The notes under the pieces are model-generated. The model had not been told where the DNA came from. It worked only from the letters and a program-made list of their open reading frames with translations, and ran no database searches. From assembly GCA_910580005.1 (NCBI GenBank), contig CAJTXH010000078.1, forward strand, positions 1 through 13,453: a stretch of 13,453 bases of DNA. The letters are read 5' to 3'. Numbering within the stretch: the stretch's first letter is position 1; the number at the start of each line of letters is the position of its first letter. The translations under genes were made by a program, and so were the position numbers. Of the stretch, positions 12,297-13,453 are shown piece after piece. This stretch comes from an uncultured Lachnospiraceae bacterium (GTDB lineage Bacteria; Bacillota; Clostridia; Lachnospirales; Lachnospiraceae).

Positions 12297-13048
12297 TAAC
12301 TAAATATTTATTAATTTTTGTTACAGGATACTTGCTTGGAAATTTCTACTTCTACAATGAAAATACTGTTAAATATAAATATGATAAAAATGAAAAATAC
12401 AAAAATGTATTATTACACTCTCTAAGATATTATATCATAAATATATTTGTTATATTACCTGTTTTAAGCCTGGATATGCTTCTTGCTGCTACATATATAG
12501 CTTTAACACATTTTATAATAGACACTGTAAAATATATTTATTTAATAAATTCAAAAAACATCAAAAAAATAAGAGTGTTTGTTACCAGCCAATGTGCACA
12601 TTTAGCAAGTATATTAATATTGGCTTATATTATGGATTGCTGGAATTTTTCAATAGGACATATAAGAATTGTGGACAATATCTTAAACACATATGGATTT
12701 AATCCAGAAAAACTTATAAGATGGATACTGGCAGTATTATTTATTCACGAACCTGTAAATAATTTTATACAAATTTTTCTTGATGACTACAAGCCAGGCA
12801 AGAAAGATAAAATAATAATTAAAACTGACAATAAAGCAGGAAGAAGAATTGGAACAATTGAACGGCTAATAATGATTATTTTCTTATCAACGGACCAGTA
12901 TACTGCTATAGGATTTATACTTACTGCAAAATCTATTGCCAGATATGATAGAATTACAAAAGATGAAAAATTTGCAGAATATTATTTGCTTGGAACATTA
13001 ATTAGTACATTGTGTGTAATTGTATGCAGAAAAATAATTTTAATATAA
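12293..13048 (+). CDS. DUF3307-family polytopic membrane protein, partner of SatD
   Basis: A 251-residue integral membrane protein translated in an ATGA overlap with satD, so the two are probably made in fixed ratio. Hydrophobic segments lie at about 4-20, 48-84, 100-115, 142-163, 190-210 and 228-250. The N-terminal half carries DUF3307 landmarks: GYLLGNF at 12-18 (Asn where the family usually has Asp), LLHSLRYY (H42), LTHFIIDTVK (H73, D77) and TSQCAHL (Q100, H103). The C-terminal GRRIGTIERLIM...AIGFILTAKSIARYDR...FAEYYLLGTLIS is a strongly conserved block seen in SatD-linked members. The His/Asp/Gln set could bind metal or form an active site in the membrane (inference). The gene is very A+T-rich, suggesting horizontal transfer. 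No terminator is visible after it. Confidence 0.75.
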   Translation: MITKYLLIFVTGYLLGNFYFYNENTVKYKYDKNEKYKNVLLHSLRYYIINIFVILPVLSLDMLLAATYIALTHFIIDTVKYIYLINSKNIKKIRVFVTSQCAHLASILILAYIMDCWNFSIGHIRIVDNILNTYGFNPEKLIRWILAVLFIHEPVNNFIQIFLDDYKPGKKDKIIIKTDNKAGRRIGTIERLIMIIFLSTDQYTAIGFILTAKSIARYDRITKDEKFAEYYLLGTLISTLCVIVCRKIILI

Positions 13049-13261
13049 AATGACTTGCCAGAGATGAAAGCATAGAAACCAAAGCTTCCACATGGGTCCG
13101 ACAAGTTTCCAGAACCACTCTGGATTATGATATAGATAACCAATCCTGCCAGGAGTAGTGTCCAGACAGTAGCCATACTTTTTATAATCAAAAGGTCTCA
13201 TTGCTTCCTCTATTCTGCGGTTTTCCTGTTCATACTGATGGGTACTGGTGGTAATAACCAT
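13040..13261 (-). CDS. Small hypothetical ORF or gene fragment, 73 codons
   Basis: ATG at 13259-13261 has AGGA about 11 nt upstream. The product begins MVITTSTHQYEQENRR and has an aromatic-rich C terminus (PEWFWKLVGPMWKLWF). I do not recognise it. Codon use looks coding-like and the region is less A+T-rich than the neighbouring DUF3307 gene, whose 3' end it overlaps convergently by 9 bp. A second frame (12982-13191, minus) is also open here and reads LSDPCGSFGFYAFISGKSFY, so this may be the broken end of a larger frameshifted gene, cut off where cassette DNA begins near 13050. Confidence 0.35.
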   Translation of the reverse strand: MVITTSTHQYEQENRRIEEAMRPFDYKKYGYCLDTTPGRIGYLYHNPEWFWKLVGPMWKLWFLCFHLWQVILY

Positions 13262-13314
13262 TTATAAGTTTATCCTGGCACATGAAACCTGTCATCATAC
13301 ACGTCTGTTTCATA

Positions 13315-13384
13315 AACCAGCAGTATGCACAAATATAAAAGTTATTTGAACAGCCATAATTTACATTTAAGATAACTGGAAATT
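13315..13384 (+). repeat. 70-bp direct repeat, copy 2
   Basis: Matches 10877-10946 except for one base (13354). Here it continues into the tip TATTAAACGGACGTG, whereas copy 1 continues into unrelated sequence after GAAATTAT. The element has therefore been rearranged. Confidence 0.9.
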
Positions 13385-13409
13385 TATTAAACGGACGTGG
13401 CACCAGGTA
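13372..13409 (+). repeat. 38-bp direct repeat flanking the SatD/DUF3307 cassette, right copy
   Basis: Direct copy of 11299-11336 with one mismatch. It ends with GCACCAGGTA and is followed 14 bp later by a promoter, much as the left copy is followed by one after 7 bp. Confidence 0.9.
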
Positions 13410-13423
13410 CTTCAATTAGTCTT

Positions 13424-13453
13424 TTGGACATATTATAAAAAATCTGCTATACT
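13424..13453 (+). promoter_or_regulatory. Promoter at the window edge
   Basis: TTGGAC (13424-13429), 18-nt spacer, TATACT (13448-13453): ten of twelve sigma-A consensus bases. It points to a gene beyond the window. Confidence 0.5.

Noticed and set aside
10664..13409. Integron-like cassette array with attC sites
   Set aside because: The repeats bracket genes, but no integrase is present and I could not find the GTTRRRY/RYYYAAC core pairs of attC. A MITE or structured-repeat explanation fits better.

Overview
The window looks like a piece of a low-GC Firmicute chromosome, most likely Clostridia and probably a Lachnospiraceae-type gut anaerobe. The evidence is the dnaG-rpoD-trmK order, strong AGGAGG-type ribosome sites, TTG/GTG starts, a TGS/uridine-kinase-type protein, and a secreted protein ending in a lysine-rich BspA-like leucine-rich repeat. 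The genus assignment is an inference.

Region 1 (1-7275) is a housekeeping block, all on the minus strand, transcribed from right to left: dnaG (primase), rpoD (primary sigma factor), trmK (tRNA m1A22 methyltransferase), a P-loop nucleoside-kinase-like protein, folD (one-carbon folate enzyme) and rimO (ribosomal protein S12 methylthiotransferase, cut by the window edge). Gaps are 44 bp or less, with an 8-bp overlap at rpoD/trmK and 3 bp between trmK and the kinase, so it reads as one operon. A textbook sigma-H-type promoter lies about 80-105 bp upstream of dnaG.

Region 2 (7327-10560) holds a large secreted surface protein gene (minus strand, own terminator) and an unusual upstream region. A 325-bp segment (10165-10489) is bounded by perfect 30-bp inverted repeats. 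Each repeat has two inverted 8-bp arms around an asymmetric 7-bp core, which is the layout of a tyrosine-recombinase crossover site. Inside it is a perfect TTGACA-N17-TATAAT promoter plus a Shine-Dalgarno sequence, now pointing away from the surface gene and into two terminators. Inversion would aim promoter, ribosome site and GTG start at a 60-codon leader ORF and then at the surface gene. I read this as a phase-variation switch, drawn here in the OFF orientation. No recombinase gene is in the window.

Region 3 (10660-11340) contains no protein gene. It holds two related hairpin-forming elements (about 250 bp each) in inverted orientation. They have shared termini, a compensatory base change in a conserved stem, and a 9-bp GCACCAGGT sequence on both outer flanks. 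They look like MITE-type or structured-repeat elements.

Region 4 (11340-13453) is an A+T-rich plus-strand cassette between direct copies of those element ends. It contains an orphan N-terminal fragment of release factor 3, an 18-bp perfect palindrome, and a translationally coupled pair: a SatD-family protein and a DUF3307 membrane protein. The SatD protein shows class III nucleotidyl-cyclase-like motifs plus a C-terminal helix-turn-helix. The pair is a candidate signalling or defence module of unknown function. A small minus-strand ORF and a promoter leaving the window follow.
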